A stretch of DNA of 64,000 nucleotides from Nonomuraea soli (GTDB lineage: Bacteria > Actinomycetota > Actinomycetes > Streptosporangiales > Streptosporangiaceae), in assembly GCF_013761175.1 (NCBI RefSeq), contig NZ_JACDUR010000003.1, forward strand, positions 124,001-188,000, written 5' to 3'. The translations under genes and the position numbers were made by a program. The notes under the pieces are model-generated. The model was not told the origin of the DNA, made no database searches, and saw only the letters and a list, made by a program, of their open reading frames with translations. This document shows positions 8,445-16,697 of this stretch, piece after piece; the first letter of the stretch is position 1, and every line of letters starts with the position of its first letter.

Positions 8445-8465
8445 TCACATACCAGCGGTATGTGA
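8445..8465. promoter_or_regulatory. TetR operator palindrome 2
   Basis: A 21-bp inverted repeat with perfect 9-bp arms, TCACATACC and GGTATGTGA, around AGC. Its centre is 29 bp from that of palindrome 1. It ends one base before the ribosome binding site of the VOC gene, so binding there would block that gene. Confidence 0.85.
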
Positions 8466-8478
8466 AGGAGGGTGTGTC

Positions 8479-8886
8479 ATGTTGACGAGCTTCTATCCGG
8501 TCATCGCCACGGCGAAGATTGATGAGTCGCGTGAGTTCTACACGGAGGTGATGGGGTTCGAGACGACCTTCGAAGCGGATTGGTACGTCAGCCTGCGGTT
8601 GCCCGGGCCTGTGCCGTACGAGCTGGCGCTTCTGGACTTTCACCATCCGACGTTGCCTGCTGCCTACCGTGTGCCTGTGCAGGGGTTGCTCCTCAACTTC
8701 GAGGTTGAGGATGTGGACGCGGAGTACGAGCGGCTCGTGGTGCGCGGCGGGCTGAAGGCGGAGCTTGAGCTGCGGAGCGAGGACTTCGGGCAGCGTCACT
8801 TCATGGTGGCCGATCCGAACGGGGTGTTGATCGATGTGATCACGCCCATTCCGCCGTCGGAGGAGTACGCCGAGCAGTACGCGTAG
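8479..8886 (+). CDS. VOC (glyoxalase/bleomycin-resistance) family protein
   Basis: A 135-residue single-unit vicinal-oxygen-chelate protein. It begins [17 protein letters not shown], has [12 protein letters not shown] in the middle, and ends [12 protein letters not shown], the usual layout of two beta-alpha-beta-beta-beta modules. The family includes metal-dependent lyases, dioxygenases and drug-binding proteins, so the substrate cannot be named. AAGGAGG seven bases before ATG 8479 sets the start. It is divergent from, and presumably controlled by, the adjacent TetR repressor. This is a typical pair for an inducible detoxification or resistance function. Confidence 0.9.
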   Translation: MLTSFYPVIATAKIDESREFYTEVMGFETTFEADWYVSLRLPGPVPYELALLDFHHPTLPAAYRVPVQGLLLNFEVEDVDAEYERLVVRGGLKAELELRSEDFGQRHFMVADPNGVLIDVITPIPPSEEYAEQYA

Positions 8887-8910
8887 ATGGTTGGTTGTGA
8901 GGGGTGATGG

Positions 8911-8982
8911 GGGGCGGCCAGCCGGGCTGCGGTCGTGCAGGGTGGGTGGTCGGGACCGGGAGGCATCCTGCCTGGCCGCCCC
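8911..8982. other. Long-loop inverted repeat after the VOC gene
   Basis: Eleven bases, ggggcggccag (8911-8921), pair exactly with ctggccgcccc (8972-8982), enclosing about 50 bases. It lies between the VOC gene and the convergent TadC gene and may help end one or both transcripts. There is no U-tract, so this is a structural observation only. Confidence 0.4.
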
Positions 8983-9101
8983 TGCTACCCCAGTTCACGG
9001 CCGCCTGCTGCTCCCAGAAACCTTCGCCTCCTGAACCGTGGGCACTCGTTTCTGAGCTCTCGTTGATCAACCGGTGTGGCGCACGGCGGAGGATGGGCCA
9101 T

Positions 9102-9848
9102 CTAGGGCAGGACGATCCCCTGGGCCAGGCCGGCGATCACGGGGATGATGCCGAGTAGGACGAATGCCGGAAGGAAGCACAGGCCCAGGGGCGCGACGGC
9201 GGTGACGCCGACTCGGCGGGCGCGGGCCACGGAGGCTGCGCGGGATGTCGAGCGGGCTTCGTCGGCGACCCTTGTCAGGACGTCGGCCACGGGGGCACCG
9301 CTGTGGGCGGCGCGGATCATGGCTCTTGCCAGTTGGCGGGTAGATGGGTCGCTGCCGAAGTGGTGCCAAGTGGGCTCGGGGTCGGCGCCCAGGCGCAGCT
9401 GGGTGCTCACCCAGGTCAGCCGTTCGCCCAAGGGGCCGCCGACGGTGGTGGCGGCGGTGGAGGTGGCTGCGCTGACCGGCTGGCCCGCGCGGAGGCAGGC
9501 GACCATCAGGTCTGCGGCGAAGGGCAGGTCCGTGGTGATTCTGCGTCTGGTTTGTTCGGTTTCTGGTGAGTCGCGTCTGCGGAGGATCGCGGCTACGGCG
9601 ATCGCGGTGGCGAGGCCTACCGGTGCTGCGGGCCAGCCGCCGGCGGCCAGGGCAGCGAGGGCGCCTGCGGCGAGGGCTGGCAGCCAGGACTTGCGGGCCG
9701 CACTTGGGAGCTTTGGTGGCGCGTCGGCTGCGGGGGACTTTGCTGGGCGTAGGGCGGCGAGGCGGTCGGCCGGGGTTTTCGGGGTGAGCCAGAACCAGGT
9801 CGCGAGGGCGGCGCTGATGGTGGCGATCAGGAGGGACATCTCCGTCAC
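9102..9848 (-). CDS. tadC: TadC-like type II secretion F-domain membrane protein
   Basis: About 248 residues with membrane helices at the N-terminus (MSLLIATISAALATWFWL), in the middle (PALAAGALAALAAGGWPAAPVGLATAIAVAA) and at the C-terminus (GVTAVAPLGLCFLPAFVLLGIIPVIAGLA). A T2SSF-type cytoplasmic region lies between them (DLPFAADLMVACLRAGQPV). Such proteins form the inner-membrane platform that TadA energises. The GTG start at 9848 overlaps the TadB stop as GTGA, implying translational coupling; ATG 9839 is an alternative. It is the last gene of the machinery operon, convergent with the VOC gene. Confidence 0.88.
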   Translation of the reverse strand: MTEMSLLIATISAALATWFWLTPKTPADRLAALRPAKSPAADAPPKLPSAARKSWLPALAAGALAALAAGGWPAAPVGLATAIAVAAILRRRDSPETEQTRRRITTDLPFAADLMVACLRAGQPVSAATSTAATTVGGPLGERLTWVSTQLRLGADPEPTWHHFGSDPSTRQLARAMIRAAHSGAPVADVLTRVADEARSTSRAASVARARRVGVTAVAPLGLCFLPAFVLLGIIPVIAGLAQGIVLP

Positions 9849-10528
9849 GACTCCGCTCGTACGGCCATGCGGTGGGTCCACCACAGGCCGGCAGCGTCGA
9901 GGGCCAGGCCGGCGGTCAGGCACGACAGGCCCGGGAGGCCGCCGAAGAGGAAGCCAAGAGGGTTCATGTCCAGGGCGGCGGCCATGAGGAGGCCGAGGGC
10001 GGGCAGGACGGCGAGCATCCTGGCCGTGGCTCTTGGGCCTGCCAGTTGGGCGGCCACGTCCTGACGGTGGGCCTGGTCGGCGCGCAGGGACTGGGCCACG
10101 CGGTCGACGAGGGGTGAGAGGCCGGCGCCGACCGTGGTCGAGACCGTCCAGCAGGCGGCCAGATGGTGGAAGCCGAAGCTGGACAGGACCTTGGGGATGT
10201 CGCCGCCGTCTCTGGCGGCTGCGGTCAGGAGCCGGGCCGGCCCGGGGGTGGGGAAGTCGACGGTGGCCACGGCTCTGGTGAGGGCGTCGGCGGGGGTCAG
10301 GCCTGCCGAGAGTTCGGCGGACAGGCCTTGGCAGAGGTCGATGGAGGCGGCGCGCCAGGCTGCCTGGAGGCGGGTCGGGCAGGGGCGGGTGAGGCGGTGG
10401 AGCAGGGGGCGCCAGTTCGGGGGATGGGTGGGGGTGAGGAGGTGGGACAGGCGGGTGGTGGGGGTGTTTGGGCCGGTTAGGAGCCACACCGCGAGGGCGG
10501 CGGTCAGGGTGGCGAGGATGGTGGTCAT
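9845..10528 (-). CDS. tadB: TadB-like type II secretion F-domain membrane protein
   Basis: A 227-residue protein with an N-terminal helix (ILATLTAALAVWLLTG), a cytoplasmic helical T2SSF region rich in small residues (SAELSAGLTPADALTRA) and two C-terminal membrane segments near residues 170-210. It pairs with TadC as the platform of the Tad pilus. GAGG four bases before the ATG supports start 10528; earlier codons only extend into proline-rich non-coding-like sequence. The stop overlaps the TadC start. A gap of nearly 250 bases without a gene separates it from TadA, wider than usual for this operon. Confidence 0.87.
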   Translation of the reverse strand: MTTILATLTAALAVWLLTGPNTPTTRLSHLLTPTHPPNWRPLLHRLTRPCPTRLQAAWRAASIDLCQGLSAELSAGLTPADALTRAVATVDFPTPGPARLLTAAARDGGDIPKVLSSFGFHHLAACWTVSTTVGAGLSPLVDRVAQSLRADQAHRQDVAAQLAGPRATARMLAVLPALGLLMAAALDMNPLGFLFGGLPGLSCLTAGLALDAAGLWWTHRMAVRAES

Positions 10529-10775
10529 GGTGCCTCGGCTGCTGTCGGGGATGGTGACGGTGATGGTGGTGACGGGATGCCCCCGCGCGGGTCGAACAGG
10601 GGGTGGGTGAAGCACCGGTGGGATGGGACTTGGCGGGGGGCGGAGCACGAGCGGGGTGCCCGGGCGCGAGGGGAGTAAAGCGCGCGGATGAGCCCCAAGC
10701 GCGGGTGAGTGTGCCCCCGCCGCAGGTGGATGCGCCCTCGCGATGGGTGGGTGGGCGCTCCCGAGGGGCGGATGG

Positions 10776-11933
10776 TCAGGGTGACGGGGCTCGGTTCATC
10801 AGCGTCTCGAAGCCCGGCCCTACGCAAGTGCCTCCCTCGGCGTCGAAGGTCAGCGCCGGGACGGCCGATACGAACCCTGACGCGGAACGGGTGAGCAGGC
10901 AGATCTCCGATACCCGACGCCGTCCGTCGACCCGGCTTCGCGACAGGTGGACGACCACGTCGAGGGCTGCCGCCAGCTGGCTGTGCACCGCCTCCCGGCT
11001 CATGCCGCCCGCGCAGGCGAGGGCTTCGAGGCGGGCGGGGACGTCGGCGGCCGCGTTGGCGTGGAGGGTGCCGCAACCGCCCTCGTGGCCGGTGTTGAGC
11101 GCGGCCAGCAGGTCGATCACTTCGGCGCCGCGCACCTCCCCCACGACGAGGCGGTCGGGGCGCATGCGCAGCGCCTGCCGTACGAGGTCTCGGAGCGTGA
11201 CCCCGCCCGCGCCCTCCAGGTTGGCGGGGCGGGTTTCGAGGCGGACCACGTGGGGGTGCAGGGGGCGGAGTTCGGCGGAGTCTTCGACGAGCAGGAGGCG
11301 TTCGCCGGGGTCGGCGAGGGAGAGCAGGGCGCTCAGAAGCGTCGTCTTGCCGGTGCCCGTGCCGCCCGTGACGAGGAAGGCCAGCCGGGAGTGCACGATC
11401 GCCGACAGCACCGGGACGGCGTCGTGGGCGATGGTGCCGGCGGCGACCAGGTCAGGCAGGGTGAAGGTGCGCCTGGGCGGCAGGCGGAGGGAGACGCAGG
11501 TGCCCTCGGAGGCCACCGGCGGGAGGATCGCGTGGAGGCGGACGCCGCCGGGCAGGCGGGCGTCGACGTACGGCGAGGCGTCGTCGAGGCGGCGGCCGGC
11601 CGAGGCGGCCAGGCGCTGGGCGAGACGGCGGACCGCGGGGTCGTCGGGGAAGGACACCGTGGTGCGGCGCAGGCCCCGGCCGTCGTCGATCCACACGTCT
11701 CTCGGGCCGTTGACCAGGACATCGGTGGTCTCCGGCATGGCGAGGAGCGGCTCGAGAGGTCCGGCGCCGATCAGGTCGGCGCACAGGGCGCGGGCGACGT
11801 GGAGGATCTCGGCGTCGCCGTACACGGCCTTCTCCGCGCGCAGGGCCAGCGCGACCTGGGCCGCCGTCGGCTCGACGCCCGTTCTGGCCAGGCGGACCCT
11901 GACCGCTTCCATCAGGTCGGGTGTGACGGTCAT
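10776..11933 (-). CDS. tadA: TadA family secretion ATPase
   Basis: A 385-residue VirB11/PilT-type hexameric ATPase that powers Tad pilus assembly at the inner membrane. Walker A GGTGTGKTTLL lies near residue 190. The Asp box region reads LLLVEDSAEL, Walker B is the RMRPDRLVVGEVRGAE stretch, and the His box follows as TGHEGGCGTLHANAA. The N-terminal domain shows DVLVNGP and DDASPYVDARLPGGVRLHA, as in CpaF/TadA proteins. The ATG start is only three bases after the CpaE-like stop, so the two genes are co-transcribed. Length and motifs match the helicase/secretion neighbourhood ATPases (Rv3659c-type). Confidence 0.94.
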   Translation of the reverse strand: MTVTPDLMEAVRVRLARTGVEPTAAQVALALRAEKAVYGDAEILHVARALCADLIGAGPLEPLLAMPETTDVLVNGPRDVWIDDGRGLRRTTVSFPDDPAVRRLAQRLAASAGRRLDDASPYVDARLPGGVRLHAILPPVASEGTCVSLRLPPRRTFTLPDLVAAGTIAHDAVPVLSAIVHSRLAFLVTGGTGTGKTTLLSALLSLADPGERLLLVEDSAELRPLHPHVVRLETRPANLEGAGGVTLRDLVRQALRMRPDRLVVGEVRGAEVIDLLAALNTGHEGGCGTLHANAAADVPARLEALACAGGMSREAVHSQLAAALDVVVHLSRSRVDGRRRVSEICLLTRSASGFVSAVPALTFDAEGGTCVGPGFETLMNRAPSP

Positions 11934-11936
11934 GGG

Positions 11937-12983
11937 TCAGGCCGGGAGGAGGTCTTGGAGGAGGGTGGAGCACAGGCGGCCGAGGGGTGTGCGGGGGCCC
12001 AGGGCGGGCATCTCGCCGCGGTTGAGCGAGGCGTCGAGGCGGGGATGGTCGGGGATCTGGGCGACGTGAGGCGCGCCGTCGAGGGAGGCGGAGATCGTGT
12101 CGGGGGCGATCGCTCCCGGGCGGCTGACCAGGCGGATGTCGGCCGTGTGGTGGCGGATGGACTCCAGCACCTGGGCGGCCGAGAGCACTCCTCTGACGTC
12201 GGCGCAGACCACCAGGAGGGTGCCGGCGGCCCGGGTCAGCGCCTCGACGGCGGCCTGGTCGACGTGGCGAGGAAGGTCGGCGATCACCAGGTCGAAGCCG
12301 CGCAGGCTGGATTCGAGGACCGAGCGCATGGCCTCCGCGGGGATCGGGCGGGTGTCGCCCCGGTGGAAGGAGAGCACGGCCAGGTCTCCGAAGGCGGGAA
12401 GGGCGTCTCTGAGTGCCGTGGAGCTGACCCTGCCCTCTCGTGCCACCAGGTCGGGCCAGCGTGCTCCCTGGGCCTCTTCCTGGCCCAAGAGGGCGTCGAT
12501 GCCGCCGCCCAGTGGGTCGGCGTCGAGGAGGAGGGTACGGAGGTGGGCGCCCGAGGCGTGGAGGGCGAGGCCAGCGGACAGGACGCTGGCTCCGGCGCCG
12601 CCTCGGCCGCCGATGACGCAGACGAGGGTGCCGGATCTCGGCTCGGGTTCCGAGATGTCGGCGAACTCCTCGACGAGGCGGCGTTCGGAGGCGGGCAGGT
12701 CGATGACAGTGCGGGCGCCCACGGCCACGCATCTGCGCCAGGTGTCGGGGTCGTCGGCGGCCTGGGTGACGAGCAGGACGCGGTCTCTCGGAGGTGGGGC
12801 GGTGGCGGCGAGGGCGTCGGCGAGGTCCGCTCCGACCACGACCATGGGGGCGAGGTTCCAGTGGGGGCGGGCGTGGGCGGGGGCGTGGGCCACGTCGAGC
12901 TGGGCGCCGGCGGCTGCGGCTATGCGGACCAGGTCGTCGAGGAGGGCCCGGTCTTCGGTGATGACCAGGGGGCGGCGGTTCAT
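11937..12983 (-). CDS. CpaE/Ssd-like MinD-family protein (Rv3660c-type)
   Basis: A 348-residue protein. An N-terminal receiver-like part (about 1-110) precedes a MinD/ParA-like domain beginning VCVIGGRGGAGASVLSAGLA. The deviant Walker motif keeps the glycines but has alanine where the usual KGGxGK(T/S) has its catalytic lysine. Downstream, LLLDADPLGGGID and FDLVIADLPRH match the family. CpaE-type proteins position Tad pili. The mycobacterial homologue, Ssd, has been linked to septum-site regulation and stress. It is the first gene of the machinery operon, with a 28-nt shared motif at 13021-13048 upstream. Confidence 0.9.
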   Translation of the reverse strand: MNRRPLVITEDRALLDDLVRIAAAAGAQLDVAHAPAHARPHWNLAPMVVVGADLADALAATAPPPRDRVLLVTQAADDPDTWRRCVAVGARTVIDLPASERRLVEEFADISEPEPRSGTLVCVIGGRGGAGASVLSAGLALHASGAHLRTLLLDADPLGGGIDALLGQEEAQGARWPDLVAREGRVSSTALRDALPAFGDLAVLSFHRGDTRPIPAEAMRSVLESSLRGFDLVIADLPRHVDQAAVEALTRAAGTLLVVCADVRGVLSAAQVLESIRHHTADIRLVSRPGAIAPDTISASLDGAPHVAQIPDHPRLDASLNRGEMPALGPRTPLGRLCSTLLQDLLPA

Positions 12984-13020
12984 GCCGGCAAGGATCGGGG
13001 GTTCGGGGGTCTCGGCGACG

Positions 13021-13048
13021 GGCCGAACCGTGTTCTGTGGATGAAGCG
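13021..13048 (-). promoter_or_regulatory. Shared upstream motif, copy 2
   Basis: The minus strand reads CGCTTCATCCACAGAACACG followed by GTTCGGCC, ending 38 bases before the CpaE-like start. It is identical at 23 of 28 positions to the copy upstream of the pilin operon. It probably marks the promoter or operator region of the machinery operon. Confidence 0.55.
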
Positions 13049-13113
13049 CCAGAGGGCGGCGAGGGCGCGGAGGCGGCGAGGCGCGGAGGGCGCGAGGCGG
13101 GCAGGGGGCGAGG

Positions 13114-13172
13114 CGCGGAGGGGGCGAGGCGGGGGCGCGGCGCGGAGGGGGCGAGGCGGGGGCGCGGCGCGG
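13114..13172. repeat. 27-nt GC-rich tandem repeat
   Basis: Two exact copies of a 27-nt unit (starting cgcggagggggcgaggcggg) at 13114-13140 and 13141-13167, plus five bases of a third. They lie in a longer low-complexity G-rich stretch (13050-13180) between the CpaE promoter region and the 6C RNA. Confidence 0.85.
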
Positions 13173-13213
13173 GGCTCGAAGAGCAGGAGGCTCAGGAGGC
13201 TCAGGAAGTCGCC

Positions 13214-13296
13214 GGAAAAGGGGCGACCCCCGCCGGGGGGGAGAGCGGGGGTCGCCTGACCGGTCCGGCTCCGGGGGGGTAGAGCCGGTCCCGTTT
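13214..13296 (-). ncRNA. 6C small RNA (B11-type), two C-loop hairpins plus terminator
   Basis: The minus strand forms two successive stem-loops, each with a run of seven cytosines in the loop. The first stem, CCGGCTC/GAGCCGG (13282-13288 with 13265-13271), encloses TACCCCCCCG. The second, GCGACCCCCGC/GCGGGGGTCGC (13245-13255 with 13223-13233), encloses a TCTCCCCCCCG-like loop, and CCCCTTTT follows at once. Two hairpins with loops of six or more cytosines define the actinobacterial 6C RNA. In mycobacteria this RNA (B11) lies beside the homologue of the CpaE-like gene, as here. The family regulates mRNAs through its C-rich loops, with roles in growth and replication genes. The exact 5' end cannot be set from the sequence. 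Confidence 0.88.
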
Positions 13297-13770
13297 CAGA
13301 AGAAAGCTTTCATCACTTGACCAGAGCATGGCAAGAGACTTGCAAAGCAAACCCGTGCACAGTCGCTCCAGTTTCGGGAGATACCACCGTATGCTGCCCG
13401 ATCCGAACGAGTTTCGTCGAGGAGCAATCTCGCATTTTCGCTAAGTTTTTTCGAGGCCGCCAGCACCCCATCACAGCCAGTGATCAAGCCTGGCGGCCAA
13501 CCATGGGTAAAGGTCTTGGTCCCAGGGGTTCCCATCAGGCCGAATCCGACGTACAAAGGTGGCACGGACCTCTTGTCCGGTACGTCGACCAGGTACCCAC
13601 GCGCGACCAGCCGCGGGAGGCGCGTCGAGTTGGGCTTGACCCGCTCCGACGAATTAGAGGTGCACGCTTGGTAGCCAGGTGCGACGTACGGCAGACGGCG
13701 TCTCGGTTGCGAGGCGCCGTCAGCTATGTCCGCAACACGCCCCCCAGCCGTCAGCCATGACCGTAATGCG
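13297..13770. other. AT-richer region upstream of the 6C RNA
   Basis: About 470 bases stand out from their surroundings by lower GC. They must hold the 6C RNA promoter, because the RNA reads leftward from about 13296. A frame on the minus strand stays open from about 13730 to 13296 (its most downstream start, GTG 13565, gives 89 codons). On the plus strand 13480-13674 is open for 64 codons. Neither has a good ribosome binding site or the GC-rich third-position pattern of local genes, so neither is called as a gene. Confidence 0.5.
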
Positions 13771-14496
13771 TCACCCTCGCTGCATGGCCTCGCAGATGGC
13801 CGTGGTCTCCCTGACCCCCACCACGACGGCCTCAGCGCAGTGCTGGACCCAGGCGGCCACCCCCGACGGCGTCCCCGTCACATAGCTGTCCAGCGCCGCC
13901 CGGTAGTCCGCGCCCAGGTGCCCCAGCTCGGCAGGCACCAGCGCCTTGGGGTCGAGCCCGAACTCGACCAGCGTCAGCCGTTCCGCGGCACGGGCCACCA
14001 CGCCGTCGGCGGTGCCGAAGGGTTCGAGCACGGCCAGTTCCGCGTGCACGATGGCTGCCAGGACCAGAGCGGGGGCCTTGGAGCCCGAGGTCACCAGGGA
14101 CATCAGGGCGTCGAGCCGCGGCGTTCCGGCGGCGGGCCGTCCGAGAGTGGCGTCGTCGGCGAGGCCGCGGGCGGCCAGGGTGTGGAGGCGGGCGAGCACC
14201 TGGCGGGGCGACGAGCGCCATGTCGAGCCGAGGCGTCCGATCTCCGCCGAGGCGCGCAGCGCTCCCTGCACGACCGGGTCGGTCACCGAGCCTGATCGCA
14301 GGTCGTCGAGGCCGACGTCGACGCCCGACAGCGCGGCCGAGGCCCTGGCCCCGCGCAGCGACGACTCCGCCGACACCTCCGGGCTGCGCCGGCGCAGCAC
14401 CCGGTGACGATAGAGCCGGTCGACGGCCTGGCGGGCCTGTTCGATGGATTCCTGCACGCCGGGGAGTTCGGCGATGACAACCAGCGGATCGCTCAC
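13771..14496 (-). CDS. Fic-like helical protein lacking the catalytic histidine
   Basis: A 241-residue, all-helical protein. The stretch AELAVLEPFGTADGVVARAAERL (about residues 152-174) resembles the Fic motif HxFxxGNGRxxR in layout, but glutamate replaces the histidine and the GNGR glycines and arginine are altered. AMP-transferase activity is therefore unlikely. ARASAALSGVDVGLDDL near residue 50 resembles the Fic N-terminal inhibitory-helix region. Genes of this type next to acs in actinobacteria are often labelled oxidoreductase without evidence. It is divergent from acs. The function is unknown, and the Fic relationship is my reading of the sequence. Confidence 0.75.
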   Translation of the reverse strand: MSDPLVVIAELPGVQESIEQARQAVDRLYRHRVLRRRSPEVSAESSLRGARASAALSGVDVGLDDLRSGSVTDPVVQGALRASAEIGRLGSTWRSSPRQVLARLHTLAARGLADDATLGRPAAGTPRLDALMSLVTSGSKAPALVLAAIVHAELAVLEPFGTADGVVARAAERLTLVEFGLDPKALVPAELGHLGADYRAALDSYVTGTPSGVAAWVQHCAEAVVVGVRETTAICEAMQRG

Positions 14497-14726
14497 AAGG
14501 CCCGACCTTACCGGCGAGTAGCCAAACCTCCCACATAAAGGGGGCCCAATTGGCTCGTTCCATATTTAGAAGATGTCAATGTGACAACGGTTTAATTGCA
14601 GCAGTCAGCGGCACCTGACAAGCAGGCGGCTCCGACAGATCGGTACATACCTGTCTAGACCTCTTGCCTTCACACCCGCTGAGCTGGTGGAGTTGGATCC
14701 GACCTATGCCGCAGAAGGAGTGCAAA

Positions 14727-16697
14727 GTGGCCGATAACGCCCCAGAGAGTCAGGAGACGCTGTCCAATCTCCTGCAGGAGACCCGCCGGTTCGCACCACC
14801 GGCCGAGCTCGCCGCCGCCGCGAACATCACCGCGGACGCCTACGAGCAGGCCGCCGCCGACCGACTGGGCTTCTGGGAGCAGGCGGCCGACAGGTTGACC
14901 TGGTCCCGGAAGTGGGACACCACGCTCGAGTGGAACCCCCCGTTCGCGAAGTGGTTCGTGGGCGGGCAGCTGAACGTCGCCTACAACTGCGTCGACCGCC
15001 ACGTCGAGGCGGGCAACGGCGACAAGGTCGCCTACTACTGGGAGGGCGAGCCCGAGGGCGACAGCAGGACCATCACCTACGCCGACCTCCAGCGCGAGGT
15101 CAACCGGGCCGCCAACGCCCTGCAGGAGCTCGGAGTCCGCAAGGGCGACCGGGTGGCCATCTACATGCCGATGATCCCCGAGCTGCCGATCTCGCTGCTG
15201 GCCTGCGCCCGCATCGGCGCGATCCACAGCGTCGTCTTCGGAGGGTTCAGCGCCAGCGCGCTGCAGTCGCGCATCGAGGACGCCGACGCCAAGCTGGTCA
15301 TCACGGCCGACGGCGGTTACCGCCGCGGCAACCCGTCGGCCCTCAAGCCGACCGTCGACGAGGCCGTCGCCAACACGCCGAACGTCGAGAAGGTCCTGGT
15401 CGTGCGCCGGACCAACCAGGAGATCGCCGTCAACGACCGCGACGTCTTCTGGGAGGACGTGGTCGCCAAGCAGAGCGACCAGCACGAGGCGCAGCCGCAC
15501 GACGCCGAGGACCCGCTGTACATCCTGTACACGAGCGGCACGACCGGTAAGCCCAAGGGCATCCTGCACACGACCGGCGGTTACCTGACCCAGACCGCCT
15601 GGACCCACCACGCGGTCTTCGACCTCAAGCCCGAAACCGACATCTACTGGTGCACCGCCGACATCGGCTGGGTGACCGGGCACAGCTACATCGTGTACGG
15701 CCCGCTCGCCAACGGCGCCACCAGCGTCATCTACGAGGGCACCCCCGACACCCCGCACCGCGGCCGGTTCTGGGAGATCGTCCAGAAGTACAAGGTCACG
15801 ATCCTCTACACCGCGCCCACCGCGATCAGGACGTTCATGAAGTGGGGCGACGACATCCCCGCGAAGTTCGACATGTCGTCGCTCAGGGTTCTCGGCTCCG
15901 TGGGCGAGCCCATCAACCCCGAGGCCTACGTCTGGTACCGCGAGCACATCGGCGCGAGCAAGACGCCTGTCGTGGACACCTGGTGGCAGACCGAGACCGG
16001 CGCCATCATGATCAGCCCGCTGCCCGGCATCTCGCACGCCAAGCCGGGCGCCGCGATGAAGCCGCTTCCCGGCATCGTCGCCGACGTGGTCGACGACCAG
16101 GGCAACAGCGTTCCCAACGGCGGTGGCGGCTTCCTGGTCGTCAAGGAGCCGTGGCCGTCGATGCTCCGCACGATCTGGGGTGACGACCAGCGCTACATCG
16201 ACACCTACTGGTCGCGCTTCGAGAACATGTACTTCCCGGGCGACGGCGCCAAGAAGGACGAGGACGGCGACCTGTGGCTGCTCGGCCGCGTCGACGACGT
16301 CATGCTCGTCTCGGGGCACAACATCTCGACCACCGAGGTGGAGTCGGCCCTGGTCAGCCATCCGAAGGTCGCCGAGGCGGCGGTCGTGGGCGCCACCGAC
16401 CCGGTCACCGGCCAGGCCATCGTGTCGTTCGTGATCCTGCGCGGCAACGCGGAGGAGAGCGACGACATCGGCGCCGAGCTGCGCAACCACGTCGCCAAGA
16501 CGCTGGGCCCGATCGCCAAGCCGCGCCAGATCCTGGTCGTGCCCGAGCTGCCCAAGACCCGCTCCGGCAAGATCATGCGTCGCCTCCTGCGCGACGTGGC
16601 GGAGAACCGCAGCATCGGCGACGTCACCACGCTGGCCGACAGCACGGTGATGAACCTGATCTCGGAGAAGCTGCCGAGCGCCAAGTCCGAGGACTGA
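14727..16697 (+). CDS. acsA: Acetyl-coenzyme A synthetase
   Basis: A 656-residue AMP-forming acetate-CoA ligase, the usual family length. It converts acetate, ATP and CoA to acetyl-CoA in the cytosol. The P-loop [11 protein letters not shown] lies near residue 268, WWQTETG near 417, the hinge/A8 region [15 protein letters not shown] near 527, and the C-terminal [12 protein letters not shown]. Its lysine is the residue that Pat-type acetyltransferases acetylate to switch the enzyme off. GTG 14727 is chosen because AAGGAG lies six bases upstream; ATG 14706 lacks one. The last 37 bases of the gene are duplicated just after the stop. A strong hairpin follows at 16748. Confidence 0.97.
   Translation: MADNAPESQETLSNLLQETRRFAPPAELAAAANITADAYEQAAADRLGFWEQAADRLTWSRKWDTTLEWNPPFAKWFVGGQLNVAYNCVDRHVEAGNGDKVAYYWEGEPEGDSRTITYADLQREVNRAANALQELGVRKGDRVAIYMPMIPELPISLLACARIGAIHSVVFGGFSASALQSRIEDADAKLVITADGGYRRGNPSALKPTVDEAVANTPNVEKVLVVRRTNQEIAVNDRDVFWEDVVAKQSDQHEAQPHDAEDPLYILYTSGTTGKPKGILHTTGGYLTQTAWTHHAVFDLKPETDIYWCTADIGWVTGHSYIVYGPLANGATSVIYEGTPDTPHRGRFWEIVQKYKVTILYTAPTAIRTFMKWGDDIPAKFDMSSLRVLGSVGEPINPEAYVWYREHIGASKTPVVDTWWQTETGAIMISPLPGISHAKPGAAMKPLPGIVADVVDDQGNSVPNGGGGFLVVKEPWPSMLRTIWGDDQRYIDTYWSRFENMYFPGDGAKKDEDGDLWLLGRVDDVMLVSGHNISTTEVESALVSHPKVAEAAVVGATDPVTGQAIVSFVILRGNAEESDDIGAELRNHVAKTLGPIAKPRQILVVPELPKTRSGKIMRRLLRDVAENRSIGDVTTLADSTVMNLISEKLPSAKSED

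Noticed and set aside
9849..10487. Long in-frame extension of the TadC gene to 10487
   Set aside because: The extra 210 codons give Arg/Pro-rich sequence that overlaps the TadB gene in another frame; the family length ends at about 248 residues.
13480..13674. 64-codon frame on the plus strand in the AT-rich trough
   Set aside because: It starts with GTG without a ribosome binding site and lacks the GC-rich third positions seen in every nearby gene.
14560..14640. Candidate Crp site upstream of acsA (tgtgacaacggtttaattgca)
   Set aside because: Only one half resembles TGTGA; the second half-site does not match TCACA, so the site is not supported.
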